Source of the DNA: Nostoc sp. ATCC 53789 | GTDB lineage: Bacteria; Cyanobacteriota; Cyanobacteriia; Cyanobacteriales; Nostocaceae | Direction: 5' to 3' | Assembly (NCBI RefSeq): GCF_009873495.1 | Contig: NZ_CP046703.1 | Location: 7,002,001-7,066,000 of the forward strand | DNA length: 64,000 nt | Shown: piece by piece, positions 32,803-41,353 of the stretch | How the letters are laid out: the number at the start of each line of letters is the position of its first letter | How positions within the stretch are numbered: position 1 is the stretch's first letter | Notes under the pieces: model-generated | Database searches by the model: none | Seen by the model: the letters and a program-made list of their open reading frames with translations, nothing else | What the model was told of the DNA's origin: nothing | Program-made: the position numbers and the translations under genes

Positions 32803-32889
32803 GAGAATTTCCTTATAAAGGAAAGGCAGACAATTTTATGAATCGCTGCCTTTCCCGATCATCTAATGAAGCTATAAAAACCTTTAAAT

Positions 32890-33069
32890 CTATAGAATGC
32901 CCCAGAAGTGTAAAATCCCTTGACCAGAAAACACTTCAAGCGCAACAGCAGATAAAAAACCAATCATTGCAAAACGACCGTTCCAGTTTTCGCTCTGAGG
33001 AGTGAAGCCCCAGCGCAAAGCATTGGGATCTTGTGAAACTGAAGGCGTAGTCTTTTTAACGTCTGCCAT
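32890..33069 (-). CDS. High light-inducible protein (HLIP/SCP), one helix
   Basis: 59 residues from ATG 33069, preceded by CGGAG. It reads MADVKKTTPSV, then a helix with the chlorophyll-binding motif ENWNGRFAMIGF and the end GILHFWGIL. ExxNxR with this spacing defines one-helix members of the Lhc superfamily, which bind chlorophyll and carotenoid and protect photosystem assembly under high light. The helix with its Glu27, Asn30 and Arg32 is intact. The gene lies between the dynamin operon and a cytochrome b gene, and confirms a photosynthetic host. Confidence 0.9.
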   Translation of the reverse strand: MADVKKTTPSVSQDPNALRWGFTPQSENWNGRFAMIGFLSAVALEVFSGQGILHFWGIL

Positions 33070-33255
33070 AAATAATACTCCGAGCTTTTATGTTGTAACA
33101 GGTATAACTGCCTGTAAAGTAATGTAACAGATTTTTAAGAGAATGCAACATAAACTCGATATAAAATTCAGTAATATATATTACGGGTGCGTAATTTTGT
33201 GTTAGTAGATTTGCGATCGCCTACGGTGGCAAGCTACGCACCAACAGCCAATTAA

Positions 33256-33984
33256 CTATGACTCACTACCGGGAAAAAATATAGGTAAGACAAACGCTGT
33301 CAGAATTCCACCCAGCACAATAACCTCAATAATTCTGAGGTAAAAATTGTTTTGCATAAAATTATTCATTCCCGCACCAAAGTTAGCCTGTAAGCTAGTC
33401 AACCAACCACAGAAACGACTAGACCATTTAACAGGGCTATCTTCTGGGCGAAACTTCCACAAAAACATTGAGAGTAACAACGGCGCACCACCGACCTTGG
33501 TAGACATCAAAACATGAATCGCCACACAGCAAACCATCACAACCCAGCCACTAAGGTGAAGGGAGTACCAAATATGATCTAGCTGCCCTGCTGGAAGCCA
33601 TTCTTCCTTCATCATCCTGCCAGAGTTCACAGCCAAAATAGCGGCGATGAGCATGAGAGTATTTGATAGACGTTGCAAGCTAACCCACCAAATCGGCTTG
33701 CCAACCTGGGTTAGTTGCTGCAAAGAATCAGATTGAAGCAAACGCTTTTGTCCAGCATGAAAGCTATAGAGGGCAAAAGCAGGGAGAATAAGCAAGAAAA
33801 ATAATGCAAAAGTGCCGTGAATACCCTGAATATCCCCAATTTGAGGAAATGGTATTTTACCAAATCGGCGATCGTAAGTGTTGTAAACCAAAAATCCAGT
33901 AACAATTGCTGCAATAACTAAAATTCCACTCGCGCCGTGAAGAATTCGCAACAACAAAGGTTGATAAGGTGCAGAACGGGGCAT
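33256..33984 (-). CDS. Cytochrome b/b6-like membrane protein
   Basis: 242 residues with four main membrane segments and a C-terminal one. Histidines suited to bind haem lie in the membrane helices (LRILHGASGILV, IQGIHGTFALFF, YSLHLSGWVVMVCCVAIHV). It fits the cytochrome b type found as a membrane electron carrier of hydrogenases and formate dehydrogenases (two-haem, di-His). No partner enzyme gene is nearby; the HLIP gene is the closest neighbour. Its electron partner is not known. Confidence 0.78.
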   Translation of the reverse strand: MPRSAPYQPLLLRILHGASGILVIAAIVTGFLVYNTYDRRFGKIPFPQIGDIQGIHGTFALFFLLILPAFALYSFHAGQKRLLQSDSLQQLTQVGKPIWWVSLQRLSNTLMLIAAILAVNSGRMMKEEWLPAGQLDHIWYSLHLSGWVVMVCCVAIHVLMSTKVGGAPLLLSMFLWKFRPEDSPVKWSSRFCGWLTSLQANFGAGMNNFMQNNFYLRIIEVIVLGGILTAFVLPIFFPGSES

Positions 33985-34124
33985 AAAATGAGCCTTGGTA
34001 GCTTACTTCAGAAAATTGTAACCATTCAGGAAGAAATTAACTCTTGCTTGGTTATTTCTATGCTTTAATAGCCAATACTGAACTGAACTATGGCAAAGAA
34101 AAATATTAATAAAAATTTGAATAT

Positions 34125-35270
34125 ATGGCTGAAGTTCTCCATTTTACAGGATTTATAAAAGGAGTGACCTATAAAACTTACTTGGATGATAATTTAAGTA
34201 GGATTAATTTAGATGTATTTGATGTCAATAAAGAAAGGGGTTATGGATTAATCAAGTCACCTACAACTGAAATTGCTTATTCAAAATGGGTATCACCTAA
34301 GAGAACCAGAAGTTATCCATTTGCCAGAATTTATAATACATATAATTCCTCAAAAGTTATAACTATTATCCCGGTGATTAAAGATGAGGGCAAAGATGGA
34401 GATATAGATAAAATTCAATACTCTACCATTTCTTGGATGAATTTGCTTAACATCTATATAGTACTTGCTTATTACAAAACAGCAAAAAAAAGTACTAAAA
34501 AGGGACAAATTAATAAGAATAAGTTGAGTAATCAGAAATTTGCTAATGATTTTGTTAAATTTCAAATCAATGAAATATTAGCATATCGACAAAGCGCACT
34601 TCATTGGAATAAGAATCTATTTGAAGAAAGATTTACACAAACTTTTGAAAAAGCTTTAGATTCTTATGATTCTATTTTTCATCAAACCGGAGTAATAATT
34701 CACTCACGAGAAGGATTAGATAAATACTTACATAAAATCAGAGAAGAGTTTGAGGAATTTAAGAATATTTCTCTAAAAGGTTCTCAGAGTGCTAGTAAGA
34801 GAGAAGCGCTGACTTCTCATAAACTAGAATATTTAGTGGATGGATTAAAAGCAACTTTTAGTATTGAAAACTATCTTGGCGGAATTTACTATTTGACTCC
34901 TGATGAGATAATATTTGAGAACAACACGTATATTATACAAGAATCAAAAAATACTTCAAAAGCATCCTTGCCAAAACTCCCTGATATTCAAGATGGTTTA
35001 TTCAAGCTAATTTTATTTTCTAATTTAGATTCTTTAATATTGAACGATGAGCCAGTATTATTTGTTACCAAACTAAAGCTTACGGGCAACAACGTTGTTG
35101 GTTCTATTGTTTTTCCAGATGCATCTCTAGAAGACCTAGAATACTTTTTAGAAGTTAATATTAAAATTTTTAATACAAATCAAAAAGCAATTATCAAAAA
35201 ATTGGCTTTAGAAGCTCAAAACAATCATAAACTTAAAATAGAAGTATCCAGTAATTTTGAAACATTATAA
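34125..35270 (+). CDS. Type II restriction endonuclease candidate (PD-(D/E)XK)
   Basis: 381 residues, AT-rich, immediately before an adenine methyltransferase gene (2-8 bases apart). A PD-(D/E)XK nuclease core fits: TPDEIIFENN with Asp260 and then IIQESKN with Glu273-x-Lys275. The rest shows no known family. The pairing with a Dam-like methylase makes a restriction enzyme the natural reading. Base use differs from the surroundings: strongly AT-rich, A-runs, no HIP1 site, which suggests horizontal transfer of the pair. Specificity cannot be read from the sequence. Confidence 0.72.
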   Translation: MAEVLHFTGFIKGVTYKTYLDDNLSRINLDVFDVNKERGYGLIKSPTTEIAYSKWVSPKRTRSYPFARIYNTYNSSKVITIIPVIKDEGKDGDIDKIQYSTISWMNLLNIYIVLAYYKTAKKSTKKGQINKNKLSNQKFANDFVKFQINEILAYRQSALHWNKNLFEERFTQTFEKALDSYDSIFHQTGVIIHSREGLDKYLHKIREEFEEFKNISLKGSQSASKREALTSHKLEYLVDGLKATFSIENYLGGIYYLTPDEIIFENNTYIIQESKNTSKASLPKLPDIQDGLFKLILFSNLDSLILNDEPVLFVTKLKLTGNNVVGSIVFPDASLEDLEYFLEVNIKIFNTNQKAIIKKLALEAQNNHKLKIEVSSNFETL

Positions 35271-35278
35271 TCTTGGTT

Positions 35279-36160
35279 ATGATTAAAAGCCCTCTCCGTT
35301 ATCCTGGTGGTAAGTCGAAAGCAATAAATCAAATAGTTGAATACTTGCCAGAGAGCTTTTCTGAATTTCGAGAGCCTTTTGTAGGCGGTGGTTCTGTATT
35401 CATTTATTTAAAACAAAAGTTTCCTCATATCAAGATTTGGATTAACGATTTAAACCGCGAACTCTTTTTATTCTGGAAATTTGCCCAATCTGATATAGGT
35501 CAGTTAGTTAAAGAAATTCGAAATATTAAAATCAAATATACAGATGGCAAATTACTATTTAGAGATTTAACTAGTGTAGATGTCAATAATTTGTCTGATT
35601 TAGAAAGAGCAGTTCGCTTTTTTGTACTCAATAGAATTACTTTTTCAGGAACTGTAGAATCAGGTGGTTTTTCTGAACAAGCTTTCTATAAAAGATTTAC
35701 TGATTCTTCAATAGAACGGCTAGAAAAGTTAGAAAATATTTTATCAGAAAATGTCCAAATTACTAATTTGGATTACAGCCACCTATTAAAGCCAGAAGGG
35801 GAAGATGTATTTTTATTTTTAGATCCACCATATTTTAGCGCTAAAAAATCAAAGCTATATGGTAAAGATGGTGACTTGCACACATCTTTTGAGGATCAGA
35901 GATTTGCTGAACTTTTGCAACAATGTCATCATCGCTGGCTAATTACCTATGACAACTCAACGCAAATTCTAGAAAATTTCCAATGGGCTAATATCTCAGA
36001 GTGGGAATTGCAGTATGGCATGAATAACTATAAACAGAGTGGTGCGGCTAAAGGAAAAGAGTTATTCATTACTAACTACGAAGTTAAACTTGATTTGGAA
36101 AAAAAATCACAAGTTCAGAATCTTGGTAATCCAGCTTTGCAATTAAGCCTTGAGATTTAA
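35279..36160 (+). CDS. DNA adenine methyltransferase, Dam/type II (D12 class)
   Basis: 293 residues from ATG 35279 (frame open from TTG 35273). The start SPLRYPGGKSKAI is the SAM-binding motif of D12-class N6-adenine methylases, with FREPFVGGGSVFI (motif I) and LDPPYF (catalytic DPPY) following; a target-recognition region lies between them. It belongs with the nuclease gene upstream as a type II restriction-modification pair. The AT content is as high as that of the nuclease. A solitary Dam-like role is less likely in view of this pairing. Confidence 0.92.
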   Translation: MIKSPLRYPGGKSKAINQIVEYLPESFSEFREPFVGGGSVFIYLKQKFPHIKIWINDLNRELFLFWKFAQSDIGQLVKEIRNIKIKYTDGKLLFRDLTSVDVNNLSDLERAVRFFVLNRITFSGTVESGGFSEQAFYKRFTDSSIERLEKLENILSENVQITNLDYSHLLKPEGEDVFLFLDPPYFSAKKSKLYGKDGDLHTSFEDQRFAELLQQCHHRWLITYDNSTQILENFQWANISEWELQYGMNNYKQSGAAKGKELFITNYEVKLDLEKKSQVQNLGNPALQLSLEI

Positions 36161-36241
36161 ACCTAACTTTGATAGGCTTCCAATTTTCCGGTAGGATAAC
36201 CCCATAGCTCTCAATATAGCTACAACATACAAACCTTAGCT

Positions 36242-37309
36242 ATGATAACTTCCCCAATCCCTGCTCAAGAATCCTCTGCTAGCTGGTATGTCCTGCTGCA
36301 ACAATTAATAGATGGCCAATCCTTGTCTCGTACTCAAGCTGCTGAATTGATGCAAGGTTGGCTCAGTGAAGCGGTTCCCCCAGAGTTATCAGGCGCTATT
36401 TTAACAGCGCTGAATTTTAGAGGCATTTCTGCCGATGAATTGACTGGTATGGCTGAAGTCTTACAATCTCAATCTTCCCCACTCAATACTCACCATTCAT
36501 CGCTCACCACTGTAATAGATACCTGTGGAACTGGTGGAGATGGTTCATCAACCTTTAATATTTCTACAGCAGTTGCATTTGTAGCCGCAGCATCTGGTGT
36601 ACCCGTTGCTAAACACGGCAATCGTTCAGCTTCAAGTCTCACGGGGAGCGCAGATGTTTTGGAAGCCTTGGGTGTAAACTTGAGCGCATCCAGTGACAAG
36701 GTGCAAGCCGCACTACAAGAGGTGGGGATCACTTTCTTATTTGCACCTGGTTGGCATCCAGCACTGAAAGCAGTTGCACAATTGCGGCGGACTCTCAGGG
36801 TACGAACGGTGTTTAATTTGCTGGGGCCATTAGTAAATCCTTTGCGTCCCAATGGGCAGGTGGTGGGGTTATTTACTCCCAAACTTTTGGCGACTGTTGC
36901 TCAAGCATTAAACAATTTGGGCAAGGAAAAAGCGATTGTTTTGCACGGGCGAGAAAAACTTGATGAAGCGGGGTTAGGAGATGAAACAGACTTGGCAGTT
37001 TTATCAGATGGAGAAGTGCAGGTAACTACCATTAATCCCCTAGATTTGGATCTAACGCCTGCTCCCATAGGTATGCTTCGAGGTGGGGATGTCCAAGAAA
37101 ATGCGGTGATTCTCAAGGCTGTATTGCAAGGTAAAGGAACTCAGGCGCAACAAGATGCTGTTGCGTTGAATGCGTCGTTGGCGTTGCAAGTAGCAGGTTC
37201 GATCGCACTTCTGGATCACGCCCAAGGGATTAAAATCGCTAAGGATATCCTACAAAGCGGGGCAGCTTGGACGAAGTTGGAGCAGTTAGTTGAGTTTCTG
37301 GGGAATTAA
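36242..37309 (+). CDS. trpD: Anthranilate phosphoribosyltransferase
   Basis: 355 residues. TrpD transfers the phosphoribosyl group from PRPP to anthranilate in tryptophan synthesis. The PRPP-binding glycine-rich loop is CGTGGDGSSTFNIST, and the anthranilate site shows KHGNRSASS with the Arg-Thr...RTVFNLLGPLVNP block. The second metal-binding DE pair is GLGDETDL. The 3' end overlaps the convergent aspartyl protease gene by about 71 bases. It stands alone, not in a trp operon, as usual in cyanobacteria. Confidence 0.95.
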   Translation: MITSPIPAQESSASWYVLLQQLIDGQSLSRTQAAELMQGWLSEAVPPELSGAILTALNFRGISADELTGMAEVLQSQSSPLNTHHSSLTTVIDTCGTGGDGSSTFNISTAVAFVAAASGVPVAKHGNRSASSLTGSADVLEALGVNLSASSDKVQAALQEVGITFLFAPGWHPALKAVAQLRRTLRVRTVFNLLGPLVNPLRPNGQVVGLFTPKLLATVAQALNNLGKEKAIVLHGREKLDEAGLGDETDLAVLSDGEVQVTTINPLDLDLTPAPIGMLRGGDVQENAVILKAVLQGKGTQAQQDAVALNASLALQVAGSIALLDHAQGIKIAKDILQSGAAWTKLEQLVEFLGN

Positions 37310-38279
37310 TTTGCGATCGCGATTGCGGGCGAAATTCTACGACATTACGCTTGATGGTGACATCGTAGTTGCCAAAAAAGTCATGGCCTAAAAGTCCAGT
37401 TTCTAGTTCCGCACCTGCGATCGCTACTGGTACTTTATTCACTATTACCCCACCAAGTGCCATCGAATTAACATAGCCCACAGGGAATTCTACAGCCCTA
37501 GAACTAGCGGTATTTGCCTTAGCTTTCCCTACTGTCACGACTCCCAAAGCATTAGCCATCTGTTGGGTGATGACAGTGCCACTGGCTCCTGTATCCACAA
37601 TCATCTCAAATTGTCGCTGTCCATTGAAAGTGACTTCGACAATTGGCGTTCCACCAATTCGCCTTTTAATCGGGGCTGTAAATACTTCCTGATCTGGAAT
37701 CACCACTGCTGATGAGGGCAAACCTGGCTCTATTGGTAACGGCTTTGTTTCTTGTGGAGGCGAGGTATACTTTGGTGTAATTGTTGTTTGGGGAACCACA
37801 ACCACTATCCTCTTCGGTTCGGCAAGACGCACAGGGCGAGGAGTAGCTTGTTGTTGGGCATATTTAATTTGGCGGCGATATTCAGTAATTTTGGTTTGAG
37901 CGATCGCAAATTCTGGGCTTTGTCGCCGGACTCTTTGCATCAGCGCGATCGCATCCTGGTACTGATTCGCCACCAAAATCCAATCACCTGGAGATTGAGC
38001 AGAACGGCTGATACTCCAAGCACCAACCGCTTTGTCTAGCCCCTGTTCAAAAAGGCTTGGTTCGCTTTCAGACGGCTCTAGCGGCTGTACTTCTGGGGTA
38101 ACTGCTGGTGTTGGTGATTCAAGGGCAGGTTCTACTGATGCCAAATCCCCAATTGGCGCGGGTTGCTCATTGCCACCAGTCACAGTGTTCCGTTTGTCTT
38201 CACTACAGGCAACACACAAAACCGCAAGAGCGCTTGATACTAAAATTAGGGTTGCACGGGATAAAAAAGACTGAAGCAT
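37239..38279 (-). CDS. Retropepsin-like aspartyl protease with lipoprotein-like signal
   Basis: 346 residues from ATG 38279. The start MLQSFLSRATLILVSSALAV ending in LCVACSED is a signal peptide with a weak lipobox. A Pro/Glu-rich linker (about residues 35-80), a helical repeat-like part and a Pro-rich hinge follow. The C-terminal domain (about 215-345) has the retropepsin motif EMIVDTGASGTVIT and a second hydrophobic block LLGHDFFGNYDV, as in single-domain bacterial proteases that dimerise. It is expected to act in the periplasm. The last 24 codons overlap trpD on the opposite strand. Confidence 0.82.
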   Translation of the reverse strand: MLQSFLSRATLILVSSALAVLCVACSEDKRNTVTGGNEQPAPIGDLASVEPALESPTPAVTPEVQPLEPSESEPSLFEQGLDKAVGAWSISRSAQSPGDWILVANQYQDAIALMQRVRRQSPEFAIAQTKITEYRRQIKYAQQQATPRPVRLAEPKRIVVVVPQTTITPKYTSPPQETKPLPIEPGLPSSAVVIPDQEVFTAPIKRRIGGTPIVEVTFNGQRQFEMIVDTGASGTVITQQMANALGVVTVGKAKANTASSRAVEFPVGYVNSMALGGVIVNKVPVAIAGAELETGLLGHDFFGNYDVTIKRNVVEFRPQSRSQINSPETQLTAPTSSKLPRFVGYP

Positions 38280-38465
38280 AATTAATTTTAACCACCCAAG
38301 CTTTGTCAAATCCACTCCCGCCACTTTAAATTCCCACTTTAATTTTAATTAACTATCCAAAAAACTCCTAATTGCTCAACTCATGGGATAATTAACAATC
38401 GCAGTATTGAAGAATAGGTAATGGGAAATGGGGAATAGCCAATGGGGAAGAGTTTAGTACCAGCC

Positions 38466-38520
38466 CAATCCCCAATTCCCAATTCCCAATTCCCAATTTC
38501 CAATTCCCAATTCCCCAATT
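38466..38520. repeat. Heptameric tandem repeat AATTCCC (STRR type)
   Basis: The heptamer CCCAATT is repeated about seven times with small changes just upstream of carA. Together with the preceding GGGAAATGGGGAAT (38421-38435) it can form a long stem. Such short tandem repeats are typical of Nostocales intergenic DNA. Confidence 0.85.
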
Positions 38521-38524
38521 TACT

Positions 38525-39691
38525 ATGCCCCTGACTGACGCAATACCTGCTTTACTTGTCTTGGCAGATGGAACTACTTATCGCGGTTGGTCTTTCGGTG
38601 CGACGGGAACCGCGATCGGAGAAGTGGTGTTTAACACTGGCATGACCGGATATCAAGAAGTTCTGACTGACCCTAGTTACTGCGGTCAGATTGTCATTTT
38701 TACCTATCCTGAATTAGGCAATACTGGTATCAATCTTGAAGATGAAGAATCAGATGGTCCCCAAGTGCGGGGTGCGATCGCCCGAAATATTTGTCAAAGA
38801 CCAAGTAACTGGCGATCGACACAATCCTTACCAGACTACCTCAAACAAAATCAAGTACCAGGGATCTACGGCATCGATACCCGCGCCCTCACCCGCAAAA
38901 TTCGGATGTTTGGAGCCATGAACGGTGGCATTTCCACAACCATTCTCGATGAGGCGGAATTGCTAGAACAGGTACAGGCAGCTCCCAACATGGCGGGATT
39001 AAATCTGGTTCGAGAAGTCACCACATCAACGGCTTATGAATGGTCAGAACCCACAATTCCAGCTTGGGAATTCAACTGTGAGGCTGCGGAAAATCTTGGA
39101 GAAGCCTTTACCGTTGTTGCCCTTGACTTTGGCGTAAAACGCAACATTTTGCGTCGCTTAGTAAGTTACGGTTGTCGGGTAATTGTTGTGCCTGCTGATA
39201 CGCCACCAGAAGAAATCCTCAATTACAATCCAGATGGTGTGTTTCTTTCTAATGGGCCGGGCGACCCGGCTGCCGTCACTGGAGGGATTGCAACTGCCAA
39301 AGCGCTTTTGTTAAGTCAAAAACCCATCTTTGGTATTTGTATGGGGCATCAAATTTTAGGTCATGCGTTAGGGGCAGAAACCTATAAACTAAAATTTGGT
39401 CATCGTGGTTTAAATCAGCCTGCGGGTTTACAACAACGGGTAGAAATTACCAGCCAAAACCATAGTTTTGCTATTGACCCAGATTCTTTACCTACGGCAG
39501 TTGTGGAAATCAGCCATCTGAACTTAAACGATCGCACCATTGCCGGGGTACGTCACAAATCTCTACCTGTATTCTCTGTACAGTATCACCCAGAAGCCAG
39601 TCCTGGCCCACACGATGCCGATTACTTGTTTGAGCAATTTGTTCAAGCCATGCAAGCAGCACGTCAAGCCGCAACAGCCGAGGTTAAGTAA
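38525..39691 (+). CDS. carA: Carbamoyl-phosphate synthase small subunit (glutaminase)
   Basis: 388 residues. CarA hydrolyses glutamine and passes ammonia to CarB for carbamoyl phosphate (arginine and pyrimidine synthesis). The N-terminal domain has LVLADGTTYRGWSFG and GYQEVLTDPSY; the class I amidotransferase domain has SNGPGDP, the nucleophile Cys in FGICMGHQILG and the His-Glu pair in VQYHPEASPGPHD. The 5' leader is only a few bases behind a long heptamer repeat tract, so the ribosome-binding site is poor. The large subunit gene is not in the window. Confidence 0.96.
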   Translation: MPLTDAIPALLVLADGTTYRGWSFGATGTAIGEVVFNTGMTGYQEVLTDPSYCGQIVIFTYPELGNTGINLEDEESDGPQVRGAIARNICQRPSNWRSTQSLPDYLKQNQVPGIYGIDTRALTRKIRMFGAMNGGISTTILDEAELLEQVQAAPNMAGLNLVREVTTSTAYEWSEPTIPAWEFNCEAAENLGEAFTVVALDFGVKRNILRRLVSYGCRVIVVPADTPPEEILNYNPDGVFLSNGPGDPAAVTGGIATAKALLLSQKPIFGICMGHQILGHALGAETYKLKFGHRGLNQPAGLQQRVEITSQNHSFAIDPDSLPTAVVEISHLNLNDRTIAGVRHKSLPVFSVQYHPEASPGPHDADYLFEQFVQAMQAARQAATAEVK

Positions 39692-39836
39692 AAATAGGGA
39701 ATGGGCACTAGCTAGGGACTAAGAAAAAGTTTTTCAATGCCCAATGCCCAATACCCAATGCCCCAAAAGATTGTAGACAACATGCTCAAAAACCATCTAT
39801 ACTTGAGCGTTCACTTTAACTCATGAGGAGGGAATT

Positions 39837-40199
39837 ATTGCTGAGCCACTGAATCTAACCGTTAGCCTGAGGGGTACTCGTGAAGTCCGGGATAACTGCC
39901 AGCTATTCCGCCTCACAGGTTTGTTAGATGCCTTTTCTGAACCCACATTTCGCAAAGTGCTTGGCAGCAAGATTGAAGAGGGCCCTAAGCACATTATTTT
40001 GGATCTCTCACAAATCGACTTTATTGATAGCTCTGGCTTGGGCGCTCTGGTGCAGCTAGCCAAGCAGGCTCAAACTGCTGAAGGCACTTTGCAAATTGTC
40101 ACGAATGCCCGCGTAACTCAAACGGTCAAGCTTGTTCGTCTAGAGAAGTTTCTCTCCCTGCAAAAATCAGTTGAAGAAGCTCTAGAAAACGTCAAGTAG
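39837..40199 (+). CDS. STAS-domain anti-sigma factor antagonist, ATT start
   Basis: About 120 residues. The STAS fold is complete only if the frame begins near 39837 (IAEPLNLTVSLRGTREVRDN...): strands 1 and 2 lie before the first in-frame TTG at 39921. The phosphorylatable Ser lies in DFIDSSGLGALV. A strong AGGAGGG (39826-39832) is followed after five bases by ATT, not ATG, GTG or TTG. An ATG at 39823 is in another frame and gives a nine-codon peptide. So an ATT start is the best explanation; IF3 uses a similar codon. Proteins of this type bind a phosphatase/kinase anti-sigma partner; none is encoded here. Confidence 0.82.
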   Translation: MAEPLNLTVSLRGTREVRDNCQLFRLTGLLDAFSEPTFRKVLGSKIEEGPKHIILDLSQIDFIDSSGLGALVQLAKQAQTAEGTLQIVTNARVTQTVKLVRLEKFLSLQKSVEEALENVK

Positions 40200-40739
40200 T
40201 CTTGGTTGCTTGAACCGAGAGACTAATTCAGCTATCCAGATTCAATATCGGGTAGCTTAATTTTTAAAACTTCTGGCAGAAAACCTCTCTCCTTGTGGGA
40301 GAGGCAATAAGCCAGTTGCGCTATTATCTTTAAAGTAGAGCAATCAAAAAAATATATATACCAAGTGATTGCTGTGTAATCGCTTACTAGAACATTCGGA
40401 TAAATAACCAAGTCTGAAAAAGTTGTAAAAAATACAAATTTAGCAGATTTGTCTATAGATAAACTTGACTTGATACTGTATAGTTAAAAATTGTCACTTA
40501 CTAAGTAAGCATAGCAATGCTATCTAGTAACGGGGTGTATTTGATGTTCAGATTTTACCCTATCTTAGACACAGACTACAAGAAGTAGGCGAAATTTGGT
40601 TTACAAGGCGTTGACATCAGGGTGATTTTAAATGCCAACTCTCAATCAAAAAGATGAAATTAAAAAGTAACTTTGATAGTATTGATTATGCTAAGTATAC
40701 TATCATGGCATACTTCAAAAAAATCAGTCTTTGCGAAGA
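40200..40739. other. Intergenic region, no gene
   Basis: 540 bases with one 7-bp GC-rich hairpin (CCTCTCC-TTGTG-GGAGAGG-like, near 40286-40306) that may mark the end of the STAS transcript. A C-terminal coding frame or RNA gene was not seen. The next gene is taken from ATG 40740 because the in-frame TTG at 40731 has no better ribosome-binding site. Confidence 0.5.
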
Positions 40740-41258
40740 ATGCCTGCCAAATCTAGCCCGTCAAGGAATGATTTATTTGTGAAGTCACAGGAGGAAGAGC
40801 TATTAGATGGACAAGATAAAACTCCCAAGCAGAGTTTATCTTGGACTGAAGCACCCTTGGCAACCACAGGGCCATTCCAACAGATTTCCCTCTCACAAGT
40901 GCAACAAATTTCTCCTACTGCTTTAGCATATTTGGGGGATGCAATTTATGAGTTGTATGTTAGAATGTTCTATCTGCTGCCATTGCAGCGGTCGGGAATT
41001 TACCATAGTCTGGTAGTGGAGCAGGTAAGAGCAGAAACACAAGCGCTACATTTGCGATCGCTAACTCCTCATCTGAGGGACACCGAATTAGAAATTGTCC
41101 GACGGGGTAGAAATGCCGCTACAGGCCGCCCTAAGCGACTTAATCCCGAAATTTATCAACAGGCAACTAGTCTAGAAACCCTAATAGGCTATTTATATCT
41201 CACCGATTACCAGCGTCTAACCGAACTGTTGCAAATGCTTCATGTAGAAAAAGGGTGA
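40740..41258 (+). CDS. mrnC: Mini-ribonuclease III
   Basis: 172 residues. A variable N-terminal extension of about 55 residues precedes the RNase III-type catalytic core: PTALAYLGDAIYELYVR (with the Asp and Glu of the metal site) and LEIVRRGRNA, then SLETLIGYLYL. There is no double-stranded RNA-binding domain, which defines Mini-III. It trims 23S rRNA ends in bacteria that carry it. It is 95 bases upstream of the rRNA methylase gene rlmB on the same strand, so both serve 50S maturation; this is common in cyanobacteria. Confidence 0.9.
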   Translation: MPAKSSPSRNDLFVKSQEEELLDGQDKTPKQSLSWTEAPLATTGPFQQISLSQVQQISPTALAYLGDAIYELYVRMFYLLPLQRSGIYHSLVVEQVRAETQALHLRSLTPHLRDTELEIVRRGRNAATGRPKRLNPEIYQQATSLETLIGYLYLTDYQRLTELLQMLHVEKG

Positions 41259-41353
41259 AAACTCAATTTCACAACAATAGGTACAGCAGTAGATTAGGTT
41301 CCAGAAACTCCGGTAATCGGTATGTTCAACCATAAGCTATATCCATAAATCAA

